14,109 nucleotides of DNA, from positions 1-14,109 of the forward strand of contig JAIRPM010000165.1 of NCBI GenBank assembly GCA_031257075.1, given 5' to 3'. The stretch's first letter is position 1, and each line of letters starts with the position of its first letter. This DNA comes from Spirochaetaceae bacterium (GTDB taxonomy: Bacteria; Spirochaetota; Spirochaetia; Treponematales; Breznakiellaceae). A program made the position numbers and the translations under genes. The notes beneath the pieces were generated by a model, which worked only from the letters and a program-made list of their open reading frames with translations, was not told the origin of the DNA and did no database searches. Positions 6,867-13,570 of this stretch are shown here, one piece after another.

Positions 6867-8090
6867 TTAACTCCACACCGGTTCCCGCACAAAAGTTTGG
6901 CCGCGGTCGGCGCCGACAGAGATAATGCCAACTTTTGTCTGGCAGTACTCTTCTATAAATTTAATATAATCTTTTGTTTGAGGCGGCAACGCCGTATAGG
7001 ACACCGCATTCGTAATGTTTTGCTGCCAGCCGGGAAAGGTTTTCAGAATAGGCTTGGCGGATTCGAGCGCGGGAATGCTTGCCGGAAAGTTTTCGGTAGG
7101 GAAACCTTTAATATCGTAGGCAGTGCATACCTTGATTTCAGCAAGGGTGTCATATACGTCAAGGTGAGTCATAACAAGAGAATCTATTGAATTGGCTTGG
7201 CAGGCATAACGGAGGGCTACAAGGTCAAGGTAACCGCACCGGCGCGCCCTGCCGGTGGTTACGCCGTATTCATTGCCTGTTTCACGTATAAAGGAGCAGA
7301 GCGGCCCTTCGCGCGCCGGGTCGAATTCTGTGGGAAAAGGGCCGTTCCCGACTCGCGTGGAGTACGCTTTGAACACGCCCAGTACTTTGTCAATGGAACG
7401 CGGCCCTAAGCCGCCGCCCGCCGCTGCGCCCGCCGCGCCGGACATGCCGCTGGATACATAGGGGTAAGTGCCGCTGTCAATATCAAGCAACGCCCCCTGA
7501 GCGCCTTCAAACAGCACTTTTTTCCCTTTGCGCGCGGCAAGAAAAGCGGTAAGCGAAAGGCTCATCGGGAGCAGCCTTTCTTTGTAGGATAATACAAAAG
7601 CGCGGCTTTCGTCCGGCAATTCTTCCAGTTTTTCCGGCCAGTCAAGGTCGGCAAGACGTATGCCGTCGCGTTCCGCTTTTTGTGAAAAGGTGATACCGAT
7701 GCCGCGCCCTGTGGTGCCGATAGGCCGTTTGCGGGCGGCATCCCGTTCTTTGTCGCGTTTAATGTAATGAGGCAAAACAAGGTGGGCGCGGTCAGAAATG
7801 AGGATGCGCCCTTCGGCATGAATGCCGTGTTCTTCAAGCATAGCGATTTCGTCAAAAAGCGCTTTGGGGTCAATAACCATACACGAGCCGAGTACGGCGA
7901 TTTTGTCCGGGTAAAGTATGCCGGAAGGTATTAGGTGGAGGGCTATCTTTTTCTCTCCCACTACAATCGTATGGCCGGCATTTGCCCCGCCCGAGTAGCG
8001 CACAACAATATCAGAGTCTCCCGCAAGGTAATCAACGATTTTGCCCTTGCCTTCGTCACCCCATTGCGCGCCGATAACAACCAAATTCAT
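6867..8090 (-). CDS. purA: Adenylosuccinate synthetase
   Basis: PurA joins IMP and aspartate using GTP to form adenylosuccinate, the first committed step to AMP, in the cytoplasm. The protein has 407 residues, slightly shorter than the E. coli enzyme (about 430). Key motifs are intact: GAQWGDEGKGK at 7-17 with the catalytic Asp12, NAGHT at 37-41 with the catalytic His40, IGTTGRGIG at 124-132, the FEGAQG loop, VGNGPFPTE, and the TTGRARRCGYLD segment that binds GTP and aspartate. The ATG at 8090 gives the exact family N-terminus. There is no Shine-Dalgarno sequence, and a TATACT box lies only 10 bases upstream, so the mRNA may be nearly leaderless. The PdxA-family gene follows after 13 bases. 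The divergent YkvI-type gene shares the promoter region. Confidence 0.97.
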   Translation of the reverse strand: MNLVVIGAQWGDEGKGKIVDYLAGDSDIVVRYSGGANAGHTIVVGEKKIALHLIPSGILYPDKIAVLGSCMVIDPKALFDEIAMLEEHGIHAEGRILISDRAHLVLPHYIKRDKERDAARKRPIGTTGRGIGITFSQKAERDGIRLADLDWPEKLEELPDESRAFVLSYKERLLPMSLSLTAFLAARKGKKVLFEGAQGALLDIDSGTYPYVSSGMSGAAGAAAGGGLGPRSIDKVLGVFKAYSTRVGNGPFPTEFDPAREGPLCSFIRETGNEYGVTTGRARRCGYLDLVALRYACQANSIDSLVMTHLDVYDTLAEIKVCTAYDIKGFPTENFPASIPALESAKPILKTFPGWQQNITNAVSYTALPPQTKDYIKFIEEYCQTKVGIISVGADRGQTFVREPVWS

Positions 8091-8100
8091 AACGTAGTAC

Positions 8101-8106
8101 AGTATA
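8101..8106 (-). promoter_or_regulatory. -10 box for purA
   Basis: TATACT on the minus strand (8106-8101) matches five of six consensus bases. Ten bases separate it from the purA ATG, so the predicted leader is only a few bases. No convincing -35 box was found. Confidence 0.45.
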
Positions 8107-8147
8107 CCAGTCTGAGCGGGAGAGGAGTAAGAGGCGCTGTGCGCTCT

Positions 8148-8176
8148 TTACTAAAGATGCCTTTGGGCGTTATACT
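8148..8176 (+). promoter_or_regulatory. Promoter for the ykvI-like operon
   Basis: TATACT at 8171-8176 matches five of six -10 bases. TTACTA at 8148-8153, 17 bases earlier, is a weak -35 box. The predicted leader is about 24 bases and contains AAGGA at 8198-8202. Confidence 0.45.
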
Positions 8177-8206
8177 AAGGCAGCATTGAATAGTAAGAAG
8201 GATAGT

Positions 8207-9316
8207 ATGAGTGTAAAAAAACACAACAAATTTCAACGGCTTGTTGTTCCCGGATTGGTTTTTCAATCCATCGTTATTGCCGGAGGCTATGGCACAGGCG
8301 CGGAACTTGCGGAATTCTTTTTTCCCTACGGTTCGCTGGGCGGGCTCATTGCTATGAGTACGGTTACGCTGCTCTTTTGGGCTGTGGTAAGCGCGGTTAC
8401 TTTTGAATTTGCGCGGGTGTTCAAAACCTATGATTACCGGAGTATGTTCAAAAAATTGCTTGGCCCGGCATGGGTGGTGTTTGAAGTTTTATACTTGTTT
8501 TTGCTTATGCTGGTACTTTCCGTTGTTGTCGCTTCGTCAGGCGCGAATATGCAGGAAGTGTTTGGCCTCCATAAATGGGTAGGCGTAATTATTATGGCTG
8601 CCGGTATTATTTTCCTTATTTTCAAAGGGACAAGTACGCTCGAAAAAGTTATGTCGGTCTGGTCATACATTCTTTATGCCGTATATTTTGCGTTTATGGT
8701 TTTGTGTTTTGTTAAATTCGGCAATGTTATAAATGAACAACTTACGGTGGTGAAAGAAATAAAACCGGGCTGGATGTTCGGCGGCGCGAGATACGCTTTT
8801 TACAATCTTGCCGCGATTCCGCTTTTCCTTTTTACCGTTGCTGATTCTGAAACCCGTGGTGAATCGATAATCGCCGGCCTGCTCGCGGGTGTTATCGCCA
8901 TTATTCCCGCTGTAATGCTTTTTATTACGCTTGTTTCACAGTACCCCGAAAGCGCGCGCGCGCAGGTTCCGGTAAATTTTGTTTTTGAAAAATTGAATAT
9001 GCGCGGGCTGCAAATAGTGTTTCAGATAGTGCTTTTTGGTACGCTGATAGAAACCGGTTCAGGCTTTATCAAAGCGGTCAGCGACAGGCTGGAAGGGCAG
9101 TTCAATACAAAAGAAAAACCGCGCGTATGGATACGCCCGGTTACGGCGGTTGGCTGTATAGCACTCGGCACTGTGGTGTCAACATTCGGGCTTACCGGGC
9201 TTATTGCACGGGGTTACGGCACCATTACATGGGGGTTTTTCATAGTATACGTGATTCCGATGCTCACATGGGGCGTGTACAAAATTATTAAACAAGGGCA
9301 GCCCGTTATCAATTAA
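8207..9316 (+). CDS. YkvI-type integral membrane protein, probable transporter
   Basis: The protein has 369 residues and about ten hydrophobic segments. The first (VVPGLVFQSIVIAGGYGTGAE) contains a broken-helix glycine motif typical of LeuT-fold carriers of the APC superfamily, and the whole resembles the YkvI family of uncharacterised membrane proteins. These are presumed to move amino acids or similar small solutes with sodium or protons; no substrate is proved. The start at 8207 is preferred over an upstream TTG at 8186 because AAGGA lies four bases before it and it gives the usual short cytoplasmic N-terminus (MSVKKHNKFQR). The aminotransferase begins eight bases after its stop, so the two form an operon and may handle the same amino compound. 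Confidence 0.75.
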   Translation: MSVKKHNKFQRLVVPGLVFQSIVIAGGYGTGAELAEFFFPYGSLGGLIAMSTVTLLFWAVVSAVTFEFARVFKTYDYRSMFKKLLGPAWVVFEVLYLFLLMLVLSVVVASSGANMQEVFGLHKWVGVIIMAAGIIFLIFKGTSTLEKVMSVWSYILYAVYFAFMVLCFVKFGNVINEQLTVVKEIKPGWMFGGARYAFYNLAAIPLFLFTVADSETRGESIIAGLLAGVIAIIPAVMLFITLVSQYPESARAQVPVNFVFEKLNMRGLQIVFQIVLFGTLIETGSGFIKAVSDRLEGQFNTKEKPRVWIRPVTAVGCIALGTVVSTFGLTGLIARGYGTITWGFFIVYVIPMLTWGVYKIIKQGQPVIN

Positions 9317-9324
9317 AAATAGAC

Positions 9325-10479
9325 ATGTATAAAATAAACGACTATATATGCGGCTATGCGGTGAAAGATTATGCGGAACAATCGCTGGACTGTCCCATCG
9401 AACTTGACTGCTCATTAGGAGTAAATCCGGCGCCGCTGCCTGCTCTCGTCGTTGAGCGTCTGCGCGGATTGTGCGCGGACGGCGGCTATCTGGTAAAATC
9501 ATATCCGCATGATGAAGCATTGCATGAAGCGTTGTCCGTATGGTGTTCTGCTCATGGGATAAACGGCATAGACAAAAGTTTTTTTGCGCTGGGTAACGGT
9601 TCGCTTGAGTTATTGTATGCTGTTAATATACTTACGCTTACACGCCGGTCGAAAGTGCTTGGATACGGGCCGCAGTTTACCGCGTATATTGATCATGTTA
9701 ACTGCATGGGCGCTCTGTATGATTACTATGCTTTGCCGCCGGAAGATAATTTTCGTTTCAACGCGGACGATTATATATCAAAAATGAATACGTCATTTAA
9801 TTTGTTTGCGCTTGAAAATCCTAACAATCCTACCGGACAGATTATAGCGCTTTCTGATATACGCAAAATTGCTTTGCGCGCCCGGGAGTTAAACACGATT
9901 CTGCTTGTTGATGAAGCGTACGGCGACTACATGGAATTTTCCAATTCAGCATTGAGGTTAGTAAACGAGTTTTCTAACATTATTGTTACCAAAAGTTTTT
10001 CCAAAGGTTTTGGTATGGCCGGCCTGAGACTTGGCTATGCGGTTAATTCTGATGTACATGGCGTTCTCCCCCAACTAAAAAAACTTGTATGCCCGTTCAA
10101 CGGCGGAGCGCTTGGACGCGCTCTTGCCATTGCGGCGCTGGAAAGCACATCAAGCGGCGCTTCTCTCGCGGCGCTTCTCGATACCGAAAATGTTATTGCA
10201 GGCAAGCAGGCTGTGCTGGCCGCGCTTCACGGTTTGAAGGCGGCCTGTACCAGCGAGCGCACGCCAATTCTTACGCTTTACTATCCTGGTGAAAACGCCG
10301 CTTTTGATTTACAAAAATTTTTAGCGTATAAGGTTGGTTTGCAAACGGTCGGCTGTTCAACGTATGACGGGCTTTCGGCGCGGGCGGTGCGCCTTATGCT
10401 GCCTGCGCCGCGCCATCTTGCCGAAAAACTGCTGCCTATGCTTGCGGCTGTTCAGGCGGATTTACCGGGCATTTTTTAA
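9325..10479 (+). CDS. Class I/II PLP-dependent aminotransferase (HisC/CobD-like)
   Basis: The protein has 384 residues of fold-type I PLP enzymes. The PLP-binding lysine is Lys227 in SFSKGFGMAGLRLGY; Arg235 in the same motif binds the substrate carboxylate or phosphate. NPNNPTG at 165-171 and DEAYGDY at 196-202 (Asp196 contacts the pyridine nitrogen) are the other core motifs. The N-terminal phrase LDCSLGVNP at 27-35 resembles histidinol-phosphate aminotransferases and the threonine-phosphate decarboxylase CobD. No his or cob genes adjoin it, so neither role is supported by context. The start is fixed by the family N-terminus and lies eight bases after the transporter gene; its ribosome-binding site is weak, so coupling is likely. 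The real substrate is unknown. Confidence 0.8.
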   Translation: MYKINDYICGYAVKDYAEQSLDCPIELDCSLGVNPAPLPALVVERLRGLCADGGYLVKSYPHDEALHEALSVWCSAHGINGIDKSFFALGNGSLELLYAVNILTLTRRSKVLGYGPQFTAYIDHVNCMGALYDYYALPPEDNFRFNADDYISKMNTSFNLFALENPNNPTGQIIALSDIRKIALRARELNTILLVDEAYGDYMEFSNSALRLVNEFSNIIVTKSFSKGFGMAGLRLGYAVNSDVHGVLPQLKKLVCPFNGGALGRALAIAALESTSSGASLAALLDTENVIAGKQAVLAALHGLKAACTSERTPILTLYYPGENAAFDLQKFLAYKVGLQTVGCSTYDGLSARAVRLMLPAPRHLAEKLLPMLAAVQADLPGIF

Positions 10480-10519
10480 GCCGTCGAAGATGCTCTTTTT
10501 GCGGGGGCTTTTTCTTTTT
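10478..10519 (+). terminator. Possible terminator after the aminotransferase gene
   Basis: AAGCC at 10478-10482, which overlaps the stop codon, can pair with GGCTT at 10506-10510. T-rich sequence follows (10509-10519). A small inner stem (AAGA with TCTT) may strengthen it. The stem is short, so confidence is low. Confidence 0.3.
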
Positions 10520-10569
10520 ATGCTCTTATGGCATAGTTCAAACAGTGCGGCCTTGCGCCGTAACTCCTT

Positions 10570-10612
10570 GCCTGTCCATGTGATATTTCCGCGTTGCGGG
10601 ATATGGGCAGGC
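10570..10612 (+). promoter_or_regulatory. Structured leader of the rpsF operon
   Basis: An outer stem pairs 10570-10579 with 10603-10612, ten positions with one G-U. An inner stem pairs CCGC (10589-10592) with GCGG (10596-10599) around GTT. It ends 11 bases before the rpsF Shine-Dalgarno sequence. In several bacteria the S6:S18 pair represses its operon by binding a leader hairpin with a conserved CCG; this hairpin has a CCG at 10589-10591, but here it would be paired, so the match is suggestive only. Confidence 0.4.
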
Positions 10613-10635
10613 CTATTGACCGTGAGGAGGATGTA

Positions 10636-10920
10636 ATGCGTCAATACGAATTGGTGGCTATTTTCCCTATAGAGGAAGAACAGCACAACAGCGGGCGGGA
10701 GAAAATTCTTGCCGACTTAAGCGGTGCGGGCGTTCAGGTTGAAAAAACCGATGAACTGGGCGACCGTAATTTTGCTTATGAAATCAACAAACGCCGGCGC
10801 GGAAAGTATGTTATTTTTACTATCAACGCCGAACCGCAAGCGATAGCGGCGCTTGATAAGACATTCAAACTAAATTCTAATCTTATCCGCTATCTCTTTG
10901 TCGCGCCAAACAGGAGGTAA
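10636..10920 (+). CDS. rpsF: Ribosomal protein S6
   Basis: The 94-residue protein is the small-subunit protein S6, which binds S18 and 16S rRNA in the platform. It begins MRQYELVAIFP and ends NLIRYLFVAPNRR, both typical; the central LGDRNFAYEINKRRRGKYVIF is the S6 beta-sheet core with its basic rRNA-binding loop. The start at 10636 is chosen because GAGGAGG at 10624-10630 lies five bases before it and the protein then has the family N-terminus. It opens the operon rpsF-ssb-rpsR-rplI. The Shine-Dalgarno site of ssb overlaps its final codons. Confidence 0.95.
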   Translation: MRQYELVAIFPIEEEQHNSGREKILADLSGAGVQVEKTDELGDRNFAYEINKRRRGKYVIFTINAEPQAIAALDKTFKLNSNLIRYLFVAPNRR

Positions 10921-10922
10921 CG

Positions 10923-11417
10923 ATGATGGACCTGAATCATGTAATGCTGATTGGCCGGCTTACCCGCGATGCTGAATACAAAATTCTGCCATCCGGGCAG
11001 GCTGTGTGTAATTTTTCCGTTGCCGTAAACCGTCGCAAAAAAGTAGGCGAAAACTGGGAAGATGAGGCAAATTATTTTGATGTTGTCCTTTGGGGCAAAC
11101 AAGCCGATTCATTGAACCGGTACCTTGTAAAAGGCAAGCAAGTGGGAATTGACGGCGAACTCCGGCAGGACCGCTGGCAGCAGGACGGTCAAAACCGTTC
11201 ACGGGTTGTCATTTCGGTAAATAACCTTCAACTGTTGGGCGGAGGCCCCGCCGGTCAGGGGGCAGGAGGGGCTCCGGCCGCCGGCTCTTATGGACAGAGT
11301 GGCGGCTCTTATGGGCAAGGTGTCGGCCATAGTGCGGGCGGCGGCGGCTCCCATAGCGGTGGAAATTATGGCGGCGAAGTGCCTTCGGATGACTTTGCCG
11401 ATGATGTACCGTTTTGA
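10923..11417 (+). CDS. ssb: Single-stranded DNA-binding protein
   Basis: SSB coats single-stranded DNA during replication, repair and recombination and recruits partners through its C-terminus. The 164-residue protein has an OB fold at residues 4-105 (NHVMLIGRLTRDAEYK, then YFDVVLWGKQAD and VGIDGELRQDRW). A Gly/Ser/Gln-rich flexible linker spans about 106-152, with GSYGQSGGSYGQG repeats. The acidic tip ends DDFADDVPF, the standard partner-binding tail. AGGAGG at 10912-10917 lies five bases before the first ATG; a second ATG follows at once at 10926, so the exact start is ambiguous by one residue. It lies between rpsF and rpsR, as in most bacteria. Confidence 0.96.
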   Translation: MMDLNHVMLIGRLTRDAEYKILPSGQAVCNFSVAVNRRKKVGENWEDEANYFDVVLWGKQADSLNRYLVKGKQVGIDGELRQDRWQQDGQNRSRVVISVNNLQLLGGGPAGQGAGGAPAAGSYGQSGGSYGQGVGHSAGGGGSHSGGNYGGEVPSDDFADDVPF

Positions 11418-11430
11418 TTTTAGCGCAATA

Positions 11431-11468
11431 GAGCCTTGCGCAAACACGGTTAGTTTTGCACAAGGCTC
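11431..11468 (+). promoter_or_regulatory. Hairpin between ssb and rpsR
   Basis: The 14 bases at 11431-11444 pair with 11455-11468 with one C-A mismatch and a 10-base loop. No T-run follows; the rpsR Shine-Dalgarno site begins six bases later. It may be an RNA processing or stability site, or a partial attenuator that sets S18 and L9 output apart from SSB. Confidence 0.6.
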
Positions 11469-11485
11469 AATATTAAGGAGATACT

Positions 11486-11809
11486 ATGTCTGACGAAAGA
11501 TATGTTACAAGCGAACGTTCAGGACGTGAACGGGATTCGGATAGCGATGACAGGGGGAGCCGCGGTTCCGGCAGGGGAAGCGCGCTTAAAGAAGGTAAAT
11601 ATTACCTTAAAAAAAAGGTGTGCCGTTTTTGTAATCAAAAACTTAAAATTGATTATAAAGACCCGGATACACTGCGGCGTTTTATTACTGAACGTGGAAA
11701 GATTTTACCGCGCCGTATTACCGGCACATGCGCGAAACACCAACGGGTGTTGGCTGAAGCGATTAAGCGCGCCCGTATTCTGGCGCTTTTGCCCTATGTG
11801 GCAAACTAG
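11486..11809 (+). CDS. rpsR: Ribosomal protein S18 with N-terminal extension
   Basis: S18 pairs with S6 on the 30S platform. The protein has 107 residues against about 75 in E. coli. Residues 1-35 are an added Ser/Arg/Asp-rich, probably disordered stretch. The conserved domain starts near residue 39 (YYLKKKVCRFCNQKLKIDYKD) and includes LRRFITERGKILPRRITGTCAKHQRVLAEAIKRAR. Cys46, Cys49, Cys82 and His85 form a C-x-x-C ... C-x-x-H set that could bind zinc, a feature known in the cysteine-bearing forms of several ribosomal proteins. AAGGAG at 11475-11480 lies five bases before the ATG. Confidence 0.95.
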   Translation: MSDERYVTSERSGRERDSDSDDRGSRGSGRGSALKEGKYYLKKKVCRFCNQKLKIDYKDPDTLRRFITERGKILPRRITGTCAKHQRVLAEAIKRARILALLPYVAN

Positions 11810-11821
11810 GCGGGAGGAATT

Positions 11822-12439
11822 ATGGCTACTGTAAAGGTTATACTGAACAAAGATATTGCGGCTTTGGGTGAAGAAGGCGATGTTAAGCAGGTGGCAAAAG
11901 GCTATGCGCGAAATTTCTTGTTTCCAAGGAAAGCGGCAGTTCCGTACACTACGGAAACGGTGGCTTTCTTTGAAGCGCGCCGTGACGAAATAGAAAAGCG
12001 CAAAGAACAGAAACGGCAGGATGCCGGCGCTGTCAAAGAACGCCTGGAAGCATTGGAATTGAATTTGGCTATGCCTGCTGGCGCGGGGGGCAAGTTGTAT
12101 GGCGCGGTAACAACTCTGACTATTGCGGCAGAACTTGAAAAACAGGGCTTTCAAGTTGAGCGTAAAAAGATTGAAGTTCCGGGCAATGGTATTAAAAGTG
12201 TGGGTAAATATAAGATAGCCTTAAAACTATATGGAAATGCCCAGGCAACCCTTAATATCACAGTCTCGGCAATGGAACTAAAAACCACGGAATCCGCGGA
12301 CAAAGAAAAACGCCGGCATAGTAAACCAAATGAAGTTCCTGCCGAAGAAGGCGCATCCGAAACGCAGCCGGACACGCCGGAACTTCCAAAAGAGGAAGAC
12401 GATTCTAAAACCGTCGCAAATAGCAGTGCGGCCGGTTAA
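11822..12439 (+). CDS. rplI: Ribosomal protein L9 with C-terminal extension
   Basis: L9 binds 23S rRNA at the base of the L1 stalk and helps keep the reading frame. The 205-residue protein is longer than the usual 150 or so. Residues 1-50 are the N-terminal RNA-binding domain (MATVKVILNKDIAALGEEGD, then GYARNFLFPRKAA). Residues 45-78 form the long connecting helix. Residues 80-151 are the C-terminal domain (GKLYGAVT and IKSVGKYKIALKLYG). Residues 155-205 are an added Glu/Asp/Lys/Pro-rich tail of low complexity. GGAGG at 11813-11817 precedes the ATG by four bases, 12 bases after rpsR. It is the last gene of the operon; hairpins follow at once. Confidence 0.95.
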   Translation: MATVKVILNKDIAALGEEGDVKQVAKGYARNFLFPRKAAVPYTTETVAFFEARRDEIEKRKEQKRQDAGAVKERLEALELNLAMPAGAGGKLYGAVTTLTIAAELEKQGFQVERKKIEVPGNGIKSVGKYKIALKLYGNAQATLNITVSAMELKTTESADKEKRRHSKPNEVPAEEGASETQPDTPELPKEEDDSKTVANSSAAG

Positions 12440-12491
12440 GAACCGGCAGGCCGTTTTGACAAAGCCCCTCTCGATGTGATAGGGGCTTTGT
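12431..12491 (+). terminator. Double hairpin ending the ribosomal operon
   Basis: GCCGGTT (12431-12437) pairs perfectly with AACCGGC (12441-12447) across the rplI stop codon and is followed by CCGTTTT. A second, stronger hairpin pairs the 11 bases at 12459-12469 exactly with 12481-12491 around an 11-base loop, followed by ATTTGT. The second is the better terminator candidate although its T-tract is poor. Confidence 0.65.
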
Positions 12492-12573
12492 ATTTGTAGC
12501 GGACTTACTGGAAATTTAGAGGGGTAGTAGAAATTTATCGGGAACAATGGGAATATATAAATCAGCGTTACCC
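12492..12573. other. Spacer upstream of flaB
   Basis: No gene is seen between rplI and flaB. This part is A+T-rich and has the near-repeat GAAATTTA at 12511 and again from 12530. Bases 12559-12574 match the hairpin arm at 3348-3363 at 13 of 16 positions, which may be chance or a repeat remnant. Confidence 0.3.
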
Positions 12574-12601
12574 TAAAGTTGGAAGGTTTTTCTGCCGATA
12601 C
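12574..12601 (+). promoter_or_regulatory. Sigma-28 (FliA-type) promoter of flaB
   Basis: TAAAGTT begins at 12574 and GCCGATAC lies at 12594-12601. The flagellar sigma-28 consensus is TAAA, about 15 bases, then GCCGATAA; here the gap after TAAA is 16. Seven of eight -10 bases match. The predicted transcript starts near 12608, about 100 bases before the flaB ATG. Confidence 0.75.
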
Positions 12602-12709
12602 TGAAGGTATGTAGCCTAGTTTGGAAAGCAGGATTGGAATTTGGCCGGCTTTTTGACTATCTAATCTATTGTTGTGTACAGTTTCGGCAGATACTGGCAA
12701 GGAGTTAAT

Positions 12710-13570
12710 ATGGTTATCAATCATAATATGAGCGCTATGTTCGCTGACCGGTCTCTTGGTGTTACTCAGTTGAGCGCAACGAAGAGCATGGAAAAACTGT
12801 CTTCGGGCGAGCGGATAAACCGCGCCGGAGATGACGCTTCCGGTTTGGCGGTTTCTGAGAAAATGCGCAGCCAAATACGCGGCCTCAACCGTGCATCGGC
12901 CAATGCTGCTGATGGTATTTCTTTTATTCAGACTGCTGAAGGTTATCTTCAAGAAACGCAAGATATATTGCACCGTTTGCGCGAGTTGTCTGTACAGTCC
13001 GCCAACGGTATTTATACGGATGAAGACCGTATGCAGATTCAGGTTGAGGTAAGCCAACTAGTAGACGAAATTGACCGTATTGCAAGTCATGCCCAATTCA
13101 ACGGGCTAAATATGCTGACCGGGCGCTTTGCTTCGCCGTCTAACGAGGGGACACCCACCGCATCTATGTGGTTTCACATTGGCGCGAATATGGATCAGCG
13201 CAAACAGGTGTTTATCGGCACAATGACAGCCGCCGGTTTGGGACTTCGCGCTGTAGGTGCTAGCGAATCTGTCGGTATCAACACGCCGGAAGATGCTAAT
13301 CGCGCCATTGGCACAGTCGACTTATCGTTACAACTGGTAAACAAGCAGCGCGCGGATTTGGGCGCTTACCAAAACCGCCTTGAATATACAGTACAAGGCA
13401 TCGACAGCGCCGCTGAAAATCTGCAAGCAGCGGAAAGCCGTATCCGCGACACGGATATGGCCAAGCAGATGGTAGACTATGTACGTGACCAAATTCTGTC
13501 GCAGTCCGGTGTCGCTATGCTTGCTCAGGCCAATACCCGCAATCAAGCGGTGTTGCAACTGTTAGGCTAA
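12710..13570 (+). CDS. flaB: Periplasmic flagellar filament core protein FlaB
   Basis: FlaB forms the core of the spirochaete periplasmic flagellum. The protein has 286 residues, the usual FlaB length. The N-terminal D0/D1 region begins MVINHNMSAMFADRSLG and includes EKLSSGERINRAGDDASGLA; the C-terminal region includes ADLGAYQNRLEYTVQGID, ENLQAAESRIRDTDMAKQM and the end VLQLLG. The short centre (FARxxx to GINTPEDANRAIG, with MWFHIGANMDQR) is typical of treponemal FlaB and lacks the long variable domains of external flagellins. No signal peptide is present, as expected for type III export. AAGGAG at 12699-12704 lies five bases before the ATG at 12710; an upstream GTG at 12674 is not supported. 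A sigma-28 promoter lies 110-135 bases upstream. The gene ends in a four-base overlap with the convergent gene. Confidence 0.96.
   Translation: MVINHNMSAMFADRSLGVTQLSATKSMEKLSSGERINRAGDDASGLAVSEKMRSQIRGLNRASANAADGISFIQTAEGYLQETQDILHRLRELSVQSANGIYTDEDRMQIQVEVSQLVDEIDRIASHAQFNGLNMLTGRFASPSNEGTPTASMWFHIGANMDQRKQVFIGTMTAAGLGLRAVGASESVGINTPEDANRAIGTVDLSLQLVNKQRADLGAYQNRLEYTVQGIDSAAENLQAAESRIRDTDMAKQMVDYVRDQILSQSGVAMLAQANTRNQAVLQLLG

Noticed and set aside
6356..7190. Plus-strand open frames opposite the pdxA-family and purA genes
   Set aside because: They are antisense to two genes with intact family motifs and do not read as plausible proteins.
10594..10635. Earlier start for rpsF
   Set aside because: It would start inside the leader hairpin; the ATG at 10636 has GAGGAGG and gives the standard S6 start.
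12559..12574. Remnant of the 3348-3363 repeat arm before flaB
   Set aside because: Thirteen of 16 bases match, but this is short enough to be chance and no second arm is present.
12674..12709. Upstream GTG start for flaB
   Set aside because: It has no ribosome-binding site and would add residues not found in FlaB; the ATG at 12710 has AAGGAG at five bases and the exact family N-terminus.
12278..13057. Minus-strand open frame of 259 codons opposite rplI and flaB
   Set aside because: It crosses the rplI end, the terminator region, the flaB promoter and the flaB start, all of which are well supported on the plus strand.
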